A stretch of DNA of 64,000 nt from JAEUIZ01 sp046155605. Its GTDB lineage: Bacteria; Planctomycetota; Phycisphaerae; Phycisphaerales; UBA1924. Each line of letters opens with the position of its first letter. Positions within the stretch are counted from its first letter, which is position 1. The translations under genes and the position numbers were made by a program. Location of the stretch: assembly GCA_046155605.1 (NCBI GenBank), contig JBJXFQ010000101.1, forward strand, positions 1-64,000, read 5' to 3'. Under the pieces are notes generated by a model. That model made no database searches. It was not told the DNA's origin and saw only the letters and a program-made list of their open reading frames with translations. Of this stretch, positions 43,502 through 52,690 are shown piece by piece.

Positions 43502-44191
43502 CTAACTCCGGCCATCACCGAGCAACAGTTCCAACTCTTCCGGCGTCAATAGCGGTTTGCTCGCGCTAGCGCCGGAGTTTCCGGTCGTCGCGCCTGCCAC
43601 GCCCGGTCCCTTGGACTCCATCATTCCATCGGCTCGTCCGATATCCGATTCCAGCGAACCCGTCAGCCGCAGCGGGGGGTCGGTGGGCATGTCCACCCGC
43701 CGTTCCACGCGCCGCTCCGGAACTACCATTCTTGGCGGCTCGGTCCGGACGGGTCCGACGGCGGGAGTTGCCCGGGTCGACCATGCTTCGACATCAGATT
43801 CAACGACGGGACGCAGCCGCGGGTTCGCGCCGGGTCCAAATAACCACGCCTTGACGCCGGGGACGTAACGAGCCACGGCCTCGTGAAGTTGGAGCGCCTC
43901 GGCAGGGTCGGCAGGATCGACCATGACCAGCGCCGGGGTCGGCGTGTGGCCGCTGACGCGCGCGTTGCCGCGACCCGTTCCGGAAGGAGCGGCCTCAAGA
44001 GCATCGGCGCGCGCGCGCTGCGCGACGCGGAGTTCGGCGAGCGCCTGGAACGGGCCGCGCACGTTGATGACCCGCAGCCCGCCCTTGGCGAGCGCGGCCA
44101 GCAGTTTGCTGGTATCGAGCGTGGGGGAGGCGTGCCAGACCACGGCAACGCCGGCGTGCGCGGAGGCGGCGATGGGAGCGGCGTCGGGCAT
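43502..44191 (-). CDS. receiver-like protein with LTPEELELLLGD tail, function unknown
   Basis: A 229-residue protein. The first 120 residues have alternating hydrophobic strands (VAVVWHA, GLRVINVRG, PALVMVDPADP, KAWLFGPG) like a degenerate response-regulator receiver. The middle is Arg/Pro-rich and probably disordered. The final LLTPEELELLLGD motif is a short helix that may bind a partner. Seven bases separate it from the diguanylate cyclase gene, so the two probably form one signalling unit. I cannot assign an output. Confidence 0.65.
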   Translation of the reverse strand: MPDAAPIAASAHAGVAVVWHASPTLDTSKLLAALAKGGLRVINVRGPFQALAELRVAQRARADALEAAPSGTGRGNARVSGHTPTPALVMVDPADPAEALQLHEAVARYVPGVKAWLFGPGANPRLRPVVESDVEAWSTRATPAVGPVRTEPPRMVVPERRVERRVDMPTDPPLRLTGSLESDIGRADGMMESKGPGVAGATTGNSGASASKPLLTPEELELLLGDGRS

Positions 44192-44241
44192 CGGGGGGAT
44201 TGTAACCGCGGCGGCGTGAGGACCGAAAGGTGCTGTCTTTG

Positions 44242-44469
44242 CTAGCCTCGGAGCAGCGTGATGAACTCCTCGGGCGAGATGTCCGCCGCTCGAAGGAGTG
44301 ATCGAAGCGTGCCTCGGGGGATCTCACGCCGCTCAGGAATGACCAGAGTCGCGGGCGGTTGAGCCCGGACCATGACGTGATGACTGCCCTTCCCACGGCC
44401 ATCGAGATACACAAAGCCCGCGCGAGTGAAAGCCGAGATCGCCTCGCGCGTGGACACGAGAGGGATCAT
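44242..44469 (-). CDS. hicA: HicA family toxin (mRNA interferase)
   Basis: A 75-residue protein with the compact double-stranded-RNA-binding-like HicA fold. The catalytic His is in GKGSHHVM, followed by LVIPERREIPRGTL and the C-terminal helix. HicA toxins cut mRNA when free of their antitoxin. The gene is 39 bases downstream of the HicB-like gene on the same strand. Confidence 0.87.
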   Translation of the reverse strand: MIPLVSTREAISAFTRAGFVYLDGRGKGSHHVMVRAQPPATLVIPERREIPRGTLRSLLRAADISPEEFITLLRG

Positions 44470-44508
44470 GAGTCGCTCTCCGTGCTTGCTCGCTCTTTCA
44501 CCATTGGA

Positions 44509-44745
44509 TCATGGGCTGACCGCGACGACCTCGACATCAACGTCGGTATGGGGGATCGGTCGACCCAGGTCTGTCTGGGTTTCAAGCCAGATTTGGATGG
44601 CCTCGCGGATGTTGTCGATCGCCTCCGCTCGCGTTACTCCACTAGACACACATCCCGGCATGGCGGGAACGTCCGCGCACCATGCACCATCTTCGTCGCG
44701 ATGGACGACGACGCGCCAAGACCGTTGAGGAACGTTCTGGACCAT
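44509..44745 (-). CDS. hicB: HicB family antitoxin
   Basis: A 78-residue protein with the HicB RNase H-like core: VVVHRDEDGAWCADVPAMPGCVSSGVTRAEAIDNIREAI. It neutralises HicA by binding it. It lacks the C-terminal DNA-binding domain found in longer HicB proteins, so it may not repress its own promoter alone. Antitoxin-first order is unusual for some hicAB loci but common in this short type. Confidence 0.87.
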   Translation of the reverse strand: MVQNVPQRSWRVVVHRDEDGAWCADVPAMPGCVSSGVTRAEAIDNIREAIQIWLETQTDLGRPIPHTDVDVEVVAVSP

Positions 44746-44808
44746 GCCTGATGGTACGACACGAGACGCGGTGACGTGGCCAGTTTTGGCCCGCGCCGCT
44801 CGCAGGGC

Positions 44809-45888
44809 TTACTCAGCCTTGAGTATCGCCGCGACACGGGCCGCTCCGTCGGCGGGGCCGAGTGCGGCGAAGGCTGCTTTCATGCGTGCGCGGCGGGCGG
44901 GGTCGCGGAGGAGCGCGATGAGCGTCTGGCCGGCGTCCTGCATGTTGGCCGCGGGGTCGATGCGGTCGGTGGCGAGCGCGACGGCACCGGCATCGACGAG
45001 CGGCACGGCGTTGAGACGCTGGTGCTGGTCGCGGTGGAAGGGATACGGAAGGAAGAGGCAGGGGACGGCGTTGGCCCAGGCCTCGGCGACGGTGTTCGCG
45101 CCGGATCGGCAGACGGCGAGATCAGCGGCGCCCCACGCGGCGGCCATGCGATCGATGAACGGCGCGACGATGGCGGGGACAGACGCGGCGGAATATGCCG
45201 CACGGACCGTGTCATCCTCATCTCGGCCCGTCTGATGAAGAATCTGCCAGCCGGCGAGCGCGGCGGGTTCGCAGCGGGCGATCTCGATGAGGAGTGAGTT
45301 GATGGACCGCGCGCCCTGGCTGCCGCCGGTGACGAGAAGCGTCGGGCGAGCGGGATCGAGGCCGAGGGCGGTGCGGCATGCAGCGGGAGGCTGGCCGGCG
45401 CGGGCGGCGGCGCGGACGATCGGCGGCACGCGCGGCCAATCGAACCCTGGCATCGCGGCGGACGAGACAATCGTGGTGGCGCGGCGGGCGATCCAACGAT
45501 TCGCCTTGCCGGGGACCGCGTCGAGATTCACAAGCGTGATGGGCACGCGTTCGGCGCGGGCGGCTTGGACGGCGGGCGCGGCGACGAATCCGCCCATGGC
45601 GACGAGGTGGGGCGATTCGCCGCGGGCGCGGGATTCGTGGATGAGTCGGCGGACCGCACGGACCGACGGGCCCCAGGAGCGAAGGAATCGGAGCAGGGCG
45701 CGGGGACGGAGCGCAATCGGCTGCGCGGGCAGCGCCTCAAAGGGCTCGCTCGCGGCGGCAAGGATGCGGGCGTCGATGGGGCGAGTTGAAACGAGGAAGA
45801 GGTGCGGCTGGTGGAGGTGTTCGAGGATGGCGAGCGCGGGGTAGATGTGGCCGCCGGTGCCCCCGCCGGCGAAGAGGAAGCGGTTCAT
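44809..45888 (-). CDS. murG: UDP-GlcNAc--undecaprenyl-pyrophosphoryl-MurNAc-pentapeptide transferase MurG
   Basis: A 359-residue glycosyltransferase that adds GlcNAc to lipid I to make lipid II at the inner face of the membrane. The N-terminal GGGTGGHIYPALA loop (residues 8-20) binds the lipid, and the C-terminal domain has the UDP-GlcNAc motifs TGGSQGARSIN and RSGANTVAEAW. The ATG at 45888 overlaps the FtsW-like stop by 4 nt. Its presence supports peptidoglycan synthesis in this planctomycete. Confidence 0.92.
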   Translation of the reverse strand: MNRFLFAGGGTGGHIYPALAILEHLHQPHLFLVSTRPIDARILAAASEPFEALPAQPIALRPRALLRFLRSWGPSVRAVRRLIHESRARGESPHLVAMGGFVAAPAVQAARAERVPITLVNLDAVPGKANRWIARRATTIVSSAAMPGFDWPRVPPIVRAAARAGQPPAACRTALGLDPARPTLLVTGGSQGARSINSLLIEIARCEPAALAGWQILHQTGRDEDDTVRAAYSAASVPAIVAPFIDRMAAAWGAADLAVCRSGANTVAEAWANAVPCLFLPYPFHRDQHQRLNAVPLVDAGAVALATDRIDPAANMQDAGQTLIALLRDPARRARMKAAFAALGPADGAARVAAILKAE

Positions 45889-47132
45889 GCGAGAGAGGGG
45901 TGTGGGGTGTGCGACTGTTCCGGCTCGTTGCGCGGTGCGGCGCGGTCGATAGCGACGACGATGCCGAGGCAGAAGGCGGTGAGGATCCACCCGGTGCCGC
46001 CGGCGCTGACGAGGGGGAGGGCGATGCCCTTGGTGGGGGCGAGGCCGGTGACGACGGCGAGGTTGACGAGGGCCTGGACGCCGACGGTGGTGATGATGCC
46101 GAGGGTGATGAGTTTGAGAAGCAGCGATTCGGTGCGGCGGATGACGACGACGGCGGCGAAGAGCAGCGCGGCATAGAGCGAGACCACGACGGCCGCGCCG
46201 GCGATGCCGAGTTCTTCGCAGATGATGGCGAAGAGGAAGTCGGTGGTGTCCTCGGGGAGGTAGCCGAACTTCTGGAGGCCGAACCCCAGCCCGCGTCCGA
46301 AGCCCTCGCCGTTGGCGACCGCGCCGAGGGACTGGATCATGTGGTAGCCGGTTTTCTTGGGGTCGGCGTAGGGGTCGAGGAAGGTCTGGAGGCGGGTGAG
46401 GCGATAGGGATTAGAAAGCACGAGCACGACGAAGCCCGCGGCGGCGGGGGGGATGAAGGCGAGGAAGTGCCAGAGGCGTGCGCCGGCGGCAAGGAGGACC
46501 GTGCAGGCGACGAGGCCGATGAGGACGCCCGTGCCGAGGTCTTCGAGGGCGACGGCGGCGACGATGATGCCCGCGGCGAGGAGGCCGGGAACGAGGCCGA
46601 GCCAGAAGCGGTGCATGAGGTGGCGCTGCGAGGCTGCGTAGATAGCGATGAGGAGCGCGAGCCCCCACTTGGCGAGTTCGGAGGGCTGGAAGGAGAGGCC
46701 TCCGAGCATGGGGATGCGGACCCAGCGTGCGGAGCCGTTGACGACGCGGCCGAGCCCAGGGATGAAAGAGGTCGCGACGACGGCGAGGATGAGGCCCGTG
46801 CCGAGGGCGAGGAAGAGGAGCGGGCCGCGGCTCGTGGTGGGCGCGGACGAGAAGCGATCCGCGAGGGCGCGGATGGGGAGAAGGGAGCCGGCGATAAGCG
46901 CGGCAACGGCGAGGGCCATGTAGATGGCGGGGCGGGAGGTGGCCACGCGAAAGAGCGAGTGCGTCACGGAGTGAGTGGTGGAGTCGGGCGGAACAGGCAC
47001 GGCGGCGAGGGCGTCGCCGACGGGGAGGGTCTCGACGGGCTCGACGGTGAGGCCGGCGGAGGTGACCATCACCAGCCCGATGGAGAGGAGTGCGAGCGCG
47101 CAGAGAATGACCACATGTCCGGGCCGGAGCAT
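45885..47132 (-). CDS. ftsW: FtsW/RodA/SpoVE family peptidoglycan glycosyltransferase
   Basis: A 415-residue SEDS-family membrane protein with about ten helices. Signature blocks are GSARWVRIPMLGGLSFQPSELAKWG, GTGVLIGLV, GYHMIQSLGAVANGEGFGRGLGFG and NLAVVTGLAPTKGIALPLVSAGGTG. It polymerises glycan strands or moves lipid II. Pairing with murG, as in the division and cell wall cluster, favours FtsW over RodA. The other cluster genes (mur ligases, ftsZ) are not in the window. An unusually long periplasmic stretch lies between helices 1 and 2. Confidence 0.9.
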   Translation of the reverse strand: MLRPGHVVILCALALLSIGLVMVTSAGLTVEPVETLPVGDALAAVPVPPDSTTHSVTHSLFRVATSRPAIYMALAVAALIAGSLLPIRALADRFSSAPTTSRGPLLFLALGTGLILAVVATSFIPGLGRVVNGSARWVRIPMLGGLSFQPSELAKWGLALLIAIYAASQRHLMHRFWLGLVPGLLAAGIIVAAVALEDLGTGVLIGLVACTVLLAAGARLWHFLAFIPPAAAGFVVLVLSNPYRLTRLQTFLDPYADPKKTGYHMIQSLGAVANGEGFGRGLGFGLQKFGYLPEDTTDFLFAIICEELGIAGAAVVVSLYAALLFAAVVVIRRTESLLLKLITLGIITTVGVQALVNLAVVTGLAPTKGIALPLVSAGGTGWILTAFCLGIVVAIDRAAPRNEPEQSHTPHPSLA

Positions 47133-47254
47133 GGGAGGAATATCGGCCGGGGGAGAAGGAATGCTGGAGGGGACGAGAGATCGAGGGACGGCATCGACCG
47201 CTCGCGCGATCGGCTCAAGAGGCTCTCGTTTCGAGGGGACGGCTACGCTCTGGC

Positions 47255-48067
47255 GTGATCGACACGCATTGTCATCTGACGTTTCCGGAGTTCGCGGGCA
47301 AGGTGCCGGAGGTCTTGGCGCGGGCCGCGGCGCAGGGCATCGGCGGGGCGATCACGATCTCAACGACCACGCAGGATTGCCTCGCGGCGCTAGGGGTCGC
47401 GAAGTCTCACGCGAACGTGTGGTGTACGGCAGGGGTGCATCCGCTGTATTCGGATGATGGGCCGCATGAGTGGGAGAACCTGCGACTGGTGGCGCGGGAC
47501 GCGAAGTGCGTGGCGTGGGGCGAACTGGGGCTCGACAACCATTACAAGGAGCCCGGCGCGGAGGTTCAGCGGCGCGTGCTCTCGGAGCAGTTGGGATTCA
47601 TCGAGAGTGCGCGCGAGGGTGGCCCGGGTCGAATGGGCTCGGCGACCGGCGGTATCGATCTACCGATCGTGATCCACTGCCGCGAGGCGTTCGCGGACCT
47701 GTTGCCGATCTTGCGTCGGACGCGGCTCGATCCGTCGCGGTTCGTCTTTCATTGCTTCACGGGCACGCCGGACGAGGCGCGGGGGGTGTTGGATTTCGGC
47801 GCGATGATCTCATTCACGGGCGTCGTGACGTATCGCAACGCGGCGGACGTGCAGGCCGCGGCGGCGCTGGTGCCGCTGGAGCGCATGATGATCGAGACCG
47901 ACGCGCCGTTCCTCTCGCCCGACCCGCATCGCGGCGTGCGACCCTGCGAGCCGTGGATGGCGTCGGTGACCGCGCGGAAACTCGCAGCGATCAAGGGTGT
48001 GGCGTGGGAGGAGTTCTGCCGGACGATTGACGAGAATACGCGAAGGTTCTTTGGCGTGAGCGCCTGA
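47255..48067 (+). CDS. tatD: TatD family metal-dependent DNase
   Basis: A 270-residue TIM-barrel hydrolase. The metal motifs are IDTHCH at the start (H5, H7), GELGLDNH, IHCREAF, HCFTG and ETDAPFL, matching the TatD family. These enzymes have 3'-5' exonuclease or related phosphohydrolase activity. The GTG at 47255 begins directly at the conserved MIDTHCHL, so it is the right start even without a strong ribosome site. It is divergent from the murG-ftsW pair and 65 bases before the MgtC-like gene. Confidence 0.88.
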   Translation: MIDTHCHLTFPEFAGKVPEVLARAAAQGIGGAITISTTTQDCLAALGVAKSHANVWCTAGVHPLYSDDGPHEWENLRLVARDAKCVAWGELGLDNHYKEPGAEVQRRVLSEQLGFIESAREGGPGRMGSATGGIDLPIVIHCREAFADLLPILRRTRLDPSRFVFHCFTGTPDEARGVLDFGAMISFTGVVTYRNAADVQAAAALVPLERMMIETDAPFLSPDPHRGVRPCEPWMASVTARKLAAIKGVAWEEFCRTIDENTRRFFGVSA

Positions 48068-48132
48068 GGCCCGGCCGTCGTCACCCGACAAGCGCCGAGG
48101 CATCGAAGGCGGTCGTGCGATAGGCTCTGTTG

Positions 48133-49371
48133 ATGGACTCGACGGTGCAATCGCTGGGGATCGCCTTGGGGCTGGGCCTGCTCGTGGGACTTCAGCGTGA
48201 GCACGCGGGCTCGAAACTAGCGGGGATTCGCACGTTCCCGCTCGTGGCGCTGCTCGGCGCGGCCTCGGCGCTGCTCGCGGAGCGATTCGGCGGGTGGACC
48301 ATCGGCGCGGGGCTCATCGCGCTCGCCGCGACGCTCGCGATGGGCAATGCGATCCTGCTTCGGCAGGATCCGGCGCGCGACGCGGGGATCACGACCGAGG
48401 TCGCCGTGCTCGCGATGTTCGGGATCGGAGCGCTGACGGTGGTGCAGCCGCCGGTCATCGTGCTGGGGCTGGGTGTGGCGGTGGCAGCGCTGCTTCACTC
48501 GAAGGGACGGCTGCACGGGCTGGCGGCACGGGTCGGGGAAGCGGACATCCGCGCGATCCTGCTCTTTGCGGCGATCGCCTTTGTCATCCTGCCCGTGCTG
48601 CCCGACAAGGGCTATGGGCCGTATGCAGCGCTCAATCCTCGACAGATCTGGCAGGTTGTGGTGCTCGTGTCGGGCATCAGTCTGGCCGGTTATGTCGCGC
48701 TTAAGTTGCTAGGAGCACGAGCGGGAGCGCTGCTTGCCGGCGTGCTGGGCGGGCTCGTTTCGAGCACGGCGACAACGGCGGCGGCAGCACGCCGCGTCCG
48801 CGGCGGCGGCGCAGTCACGACCGCCTGCCTCATGATCGCGCTTTCTTCCGCGATCGTGTTTCCTCGGGTGTTCTTCCTCATCTGGCTCACCGACAAGCCC
48901 CTCGCGCTCGAAGCGGCCTCCCCGCTCGCGGTCGTATTCCTGACGGCGATCTGTGCGGCGGGTGTGATGTTGGTTCGGGCGCAGCCCGGCCCTTCCGAGC
49001 GAGGCGAGCACGAGAACCCCGCCGGCCTGCGCGGGGCGCTCGTCTTTGCCGGGCTTTACGCGATCGTGCTGCTCGGCGTGGCGTTCGGGCGCGACGTGGC
49101 GGGCGCTCAGGGGCTCTACGTCGTCGCGATACTCTCAGGCCTCACGGACATGGACGCGATCACGCTTTCGACGGCGAAACTCGCGGCTGCCGACACCGTC
49201 TCGAGCGCCACCGCGACGCGCGCGATCTTGCTGGCGGCCATGGCGAACATGGCCTTCAAGGCGGGCTTGGCGGGGGTGCTCGGCGGACGACGGCTGCTGC
49301 TGCCGGTCTTGGCGATCATGGGCGCACTGCTGCTCGCCGCCGGCGCGGGGCTGTGGATCATCGCCGGCTAA
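48133..49371 (+). CDS. MgtC/SapB-DUF4010 membrane protein
   Basis: A 412-residue integral membrane protein. The N-terminal third is an MgtC/SapB-type domain (LGIALGLGLLVGLQREHAG, then RTFPLVALLGA), and the rest is DUF4010 (LILLFAAIAFVILPVLPDKGYGP, LLAGVLGGLVSSTATTAA, SGLTDMDAITLSTAKLA). About twelve helices are expected. The family is linked to Mg2+ homeostasis or unknown transport. The ATG at 48133 follows an in-frame TTG at 48130. The prophage integrase reading frame overlaps its last 237 bases on the other strand. Confidence 0.88.
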   Translation: MDSTVQSLGIALGLGLLVGLQREHAGSKLAGIRTFPLVALLGAASALLAERFGGWTIGAGLIALAATLAMGNAILLRQDPARDAGITTEVAVLAMFGIGALTVVQPPVIVLGLGVAVAALLHSKGRLHGLAARVGEADIRAILLFAAIAFVILPVLPDKGYGPYAALNPRQIWQVVVLVSGISLAGYVALKLLGARAGALLAGVLGGLVSSTATTAAAARRVRGGGAVTTACLMIALSSAIVFPRVFFLIWLTDKPLALEAASPLAVVFLTAICAAGVMLVRAQPGPSERGEHENPAGLRGALVFAGLYAIVLLGVAFGRDVAGAQGLYVVAILSGLTDMDAITLSTAKLAAADTVSSATATRAILLAAMANMAFKAGLAGVLGGRRLLLPVLAIMGALLLAAGAGLWIIAG

Positions 49372-50916
49372 GTCGTCGGTGTTGCGCCCGAGGCTGCGAT
49401 CTTCGCGTCGCCATTGTCGTCGAGGCGCTGTGCCGCGATCGGTGATGGAGGAATGCCGATTTCGGGACGCATAATGCGACGGGTCTGAACTCCGTCGCTC
49501 ATGCTCGGGGCGGCCTTGCCCGGCCGCCCGCACCAAATTCTCGACCTCTCGTCCTAGCCCCGCGCTACCGCAGAAGTGGCGCTCCGGCGGAGGGGGCACA
49601 GGGCCAGGGCGGTCGGTCGAGATCGTTTGTTCTGGAGACCGTACCGGAGCGCCGGACCCATCTTCGGCTATCCCTACCCGGCTTGTCAAGTCAAGAGGGA
49701 AGTTATCCACAATTCCACATCCGCCCGACCCGGGGGGCGGGGTTCGCGGAGCCCGAGGACCGGATTGCTCGGGCCAGAGCCTCGGCAGTTTGGCGACCGC
49801 CGCGGCCTGCTCCGCGAGCGGCGGGTCGTAGTAGCGATGCTCCACCCGCCCCGAGTGCCGCATGAGCCGGTCCACCATCTTCTCCGGCACGCCCTGGGCC
49901 GTCAGCACCGTCGAGAAGAACTTCCGAGCCGAATGCGGCGAGAAGCCGCGGCCCCGGTAGTCCTGGGCGGCGATCCCGGCGGCGTCACGATCCTTGACGA
50001 ACGTGCCCTTCGACGGCACCTTCGGGAACACGGGATCGTCCGGCCCGGCCCGCGGCAGGCCGGCGGCCTCGCGTTCGAGGTCGATGCCCCGGAGGTGCTC
50101 GCGGAGAAGCCCGACGAGCTCGGGCGTCAGGGCGACCTCCTGACGCTTGTGGTTCTTGTTGATGTCGCCGGTCCACAGCACGTGCGGATGCTCGTGGTCG
50201 AGGATCAGGTGCCGTCGCTGCCAGCGGGCGGGCTCATCGAGCCGGCACGCCGCCGCGAACAAGCACAGCCAGTACAAGGCGCGGTTCCCCTTGCAGCGGC
50301 GATCGGACTGGTCGCGGACCCAGGCTCGCAGGATGACTCGGCGGGCCTCATCGACGGTGGCGGCCCTGGCACCATCGCCCCCATCGTCGTGCGCCCGCTC
50401 GGCGCCCTCGAGCGGGTCCGCCGCGAACCTCCCGCACTGGGTCAGGTGCCGTGAGAACGACCGGAACGCGGAGAGGTTCCGGTTGTACGTCGTGCCCTTC
50501 CACGGCTGGCTTCCCAGCCACGCCGTGACCGCCTCGAACGTGATGTCGCCGATGCTGGACCATCCGAGCTCGCGGCCCGCCCGCTCGACCACCTGGCGGA
50601 AGGCTTCGATGCTGCGAGGCTTCTTGCCGCGGGCGCGAAGATAGTCCAGCCAGGCGTTGACGGCCTTGGCGAGTTCCGTCGGCGCCGCTTCGATGCGGCC
50701 GGCGACGGGACCATTCGACGGAGGTGCGTCCATGCCCACTCCCGGAGCGCCGGGGGAGAGGGTTTGCATGGGCGGCATTACAGCAGCGCCAGCCGAAACA
50801 CGCAACGAAAATCGAGCGAGAACCCGCCCAGTTGCAGGTTCTAGGACACAGAGTTCGATCAGCGGGAGAGGTGGAGGCGGCGATCTGAACGGCTCGTCAG
50901 CGGGAACCAGGCGCAT
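49135..50916 (-). CDS. prophage tyrosine recombinase (integrase) with long C-terminal extension
   Basis: A 593-residue open frame. An N-terminal SAM-like core-binding domain (about 80-165) and catalytic domain (about 185-385) show R225 in AACRLDEPA, HSAR (H328, R331), H354 in LMRHSGR and the nucleophile Tyr at 362 or 363. GGAGG 8 nt before the ATG at 50916 fixes the start. Normal integrases end near residue 385, but this frame stays open for about 208 more residues, low-complexity and Arg-rich, the last 78 antisense to the MgtC gene. The extension may be a chance GC-rich open frame or reflect sequence joined by integration. Confidence 0.85.
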   Translation of the reverse strand: MRLVPADEPFRSPPPPLPLIELCVLEPATGRVLARFSLRVSAGAAVMPPMQTLSPGAPGVGMDAPPSNGPVAGRIEAAPTELAKAVNAWLDYLRARGKKPRSIEAFRQVVERAGRELGWSSIGDITFEAVTAWLGSQPWKGTTYNRNLSAFRSFSRHLTQCGRFAADPLEGAERAHDDGGDGARAATVDEARRVILRAWVRDQSDRRCKGNRALYWLCLFAAACRLDEPARWQRRHLILDHEHPHVLWTGDINKNHKRQEVALTPELVGLLREHLRGIDLEREAAGLPRAGPDDPVFPKVPSKGTFVKDRDAAGIAAQDYRGRGFSPHSARKFFSTVLTAQGVPEKMVDRLMRHSGRVEHRYYDPPLAEQAAAVAKLPRLWPEQSGPRAPRTPPPGSGGCGIVDNFPLDLTSRVGIAEDGSGAPVRSPEQTISTDRPGPVPPPPERHFCGSAGLGREVENLVRAAGQGRPEHERRSSDPSHYASRNRHSSITDRGTAPRRQWRREDRSLGRNTDDLAGDDPQPRAGGEQQCAHDRQDRQQQPSSAEHPRQARLEGHVRHGRQQDRARRGGARDGVGSREFRRRKRDRVHVREA

Positions 50917-51066
50917 GGCCAGAGCCTCCGCGGGCGTCCCTGCCGCATCGTTCTCGGTCCGCCGTGATTCCGGACAGCGAGCGAGCGGATCGCGTCCCTT
51001 TCGCGTTATGCGCCACGGTGGCACGTTTTGGTGCGACCAGCGGGCGGCATCGCCCTAACTAATGGA

Positions 51067-51309
51067 GTGGACCCGATCGCCGTGGTGGTGGCGAGAGAGC
51101 TGGACCGTCGCGGGATGCACATCTGTGACCTCGCGGAACGAACCGGCATCGACCGCTCGGTTCTCGGTCGCTGGCTGAGCGGGGTGAGGACCATCCGCGT
51201 GAGGGACGCGGACCTGGTCGTGCGTGAGCTCGGGCTCGTCATCGTGGTCGCCAAGGAGGGCCAGAATGGCACGTCGAAAGGTCTCAACCATCGCCCCGGC
51301 GCTTCGTGA
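51067..51309 (+). CDS. phage XRE-like helix-turn-helix protein
   Basis: About 80 residues dominated by one helix-turn-helix domain: LDRRGMHICDLAERTGIDRSVLGRWLSG, then a helix ending LVVRELGLVI. It is divergent from the integrase and could be the lysogeny regulator or an excision-control protein. The start is unclear: GTG at 51067 is used here, but TTG at 51028 or GTG codons after 51080 are possible, as no good ribosome site is seen. It overlaps the ParB-methylase gene by 44 bases. Confidence 0.65.
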   Translation: MDPIAVVVARELDRRGMHICDLAERTGIDRSVLGRWLSGVRTIRVRDADLVVRELGLVIVVAKEGQNGTSKGLNHRPGAS

Positions 51310-52690
51310 GCTCGCGACGCCCATCGCGGGCATCTCCGCCGACCCCGCCAACGCCCGCATCCACGACGAGCGGAGCATCGAGGCCATCAAGGCGTCGCTG
51401 CAGCGGTTCGGCCAGCAGAAGCCCATCGTGATCGATCCCGCCGGCGTCGTGGTCGCTGGCAACGGCACACTCGAAGCAGCCCGGGCGCTGGGCTGGACGC
51501 ACATCGCCGCCACCCGCTCGGAGCTCGCGGGCGTGGACCGCGCCGCGTACTCCATCGCTGACAACCGCACAGCTGAGCTCTCTCGCTGGGACGATGCCGC
51601 CCTGAGGCAGATCATCGCATCGCTTCCCGCCGACGCCGTCGCCGCCGCCGGCTGGACCAGCGACGAACTGGAGGCGCTCGCGGCCACGAGCGACGACGAG
51701 CCCGCGGTCGAGGACCTTGCCCCGGAGCCCCTGGCAGCCGCCGTGACCATGCCCGGCGAGCTCTGGACGATGGGCGCGCACCGGCTGCTCTGCGGGGACT
51801 CGACGGACGCGAGCGACGTGGACCGGCTTATGGGCGGGCGTCGGGCCGCACTCGTCGCCACAGACCCGCCGTACATCGTCGACTACACCGGAGTCCGGGC
51901 CGGCGATCGCGGCAAGGACTGGTCCGGCAGTTACCGCGAGGTGGACATCGAGGACGCCTCGGCGTTCTTCAGCGGCGTCTTTGCCAACGTCGTCCGCGTG
52001 GTGTCGCCCAACGCCGCGATCTATTGCTGGCACGCGCACAAGCGGCTGCCGGAGCTCATCGCGGCCTGGAGGGCGCTTGGCATCCTCGACCATCAGCAGA
52101 TCGTGTGGATCAAGCCAACGCCCGTGTTCGGCTCCGTCTTCTGGCACTACCGGCACGAGCTCTGCCTCATGGGATGGGTGCAGGGGAGCAAGCCTCCGCA
52201 CGACAGCCGGCACGACCACGGCTCCGTCTGGACACCCGTCGGGAGCGAGATCCAGCTCGAGCAGCTCACCAAGGCCCAGCTCATCGCCCTGCTCAAGGAC
52301 GCGTCGTCGGCGTGGGAGCTCGACTGGGAGGGAAAGGCCAGGCCCGTGGGCATCGAGCACCCCACACCAAAGCCCGTCGAGGTCTTCGCCAGACCGATGC
52401 GCAAGCACACACGGCGGGGCGACGTGTGCTTCGAGCCATTCAGCGGATCGGGCTCGCAGATGGTGGCGGCGGAGCAGCTCGGGCGCTGCTGCTTCGGGAT
52501 GGAGCTCGAACCGATCTTCGTCGACGTCGCCATCCGCAGGTGGCAGACCCTCACGGGACAACCGGCTAGGCTCGACGGTGATGGCCGCACGTGGGCCGAG
52601 ATCGCCCAAGAACGCGGGATCGCAATCGAGGATGCTCCATGCCCCGCAAGCCCATGCACCCCTGCAACCACGCCGGATGCCACGCCCTGA
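51266..52690 (+). CDS. phage ParB-domain DNA adenine/cytosine N-methyltransferase
   Basis: A 474-residue fusion of an N-terminal ParB-like domain (about 15-105; ARIHDERSIEAIKASLQRFGQQKPIV, AGNGTLEAARALGW) and a C-terminal amino-methyltransferase. DPPY is at 200-203 and the SAM site FEPFSGSGSQ at 389-398; this order (catalytic motif first) places it in the beta class. AAGGAGG just before the ATG at 51266 fixes the start. Such proteins are common in phages, where they protect DNA or mark packaging sites; no restriction nuclease partner is present besides the HNH protein. Confidence 0.88.
   Translation: MARRKVSTIAPALRELATPIAGISADPANARIHDERSIEAIKASLQRFGQQKPIVIDPAGVVVAGNGTLEAARALGWTHIAATRSELAGVDRAAYSIADNRTAELSRWDDAALRQIIASLPADAVAAAGWTSDELEALAATSDDEPAVEDLAPEPLAAAVTMPGELWTMGAHRLLCGDSTDASDVDRLMGGRRAALVATDPPYIVDYTGVRAGDRGKDWSGSYREVDIEDASAFFSGVFANVVRVVSPNAAIYCWHAHKRLPELIAAWRALGILDHQQIVWIKPTPVFGSVFWHYRHELCLMGWVQGSKPPHDSRHDHGSVWTPVGSEIQLEQLTKAQLIALLKDASSAWELDWEGKARPVGIEHPTPKPVEVFARPMRKHTRRGDVCFEPFSGSGSQMVAAEQLGRCCFGMELEPIFVDVAIRRWQTLTGQPARLDGDGRTWAEIAQERGIAIEDAPCPASPCTPATTPDATP

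Noticed and set aside
45786..47258. 490-codon plus-strand frame opposite murG-ftsW
   Set aside because: It is almost entirely Glu, Gly, Ala and Asp, the antisense of Leu/Ala-rich membrane helices, while both minus-strand genes have clear family motifs.
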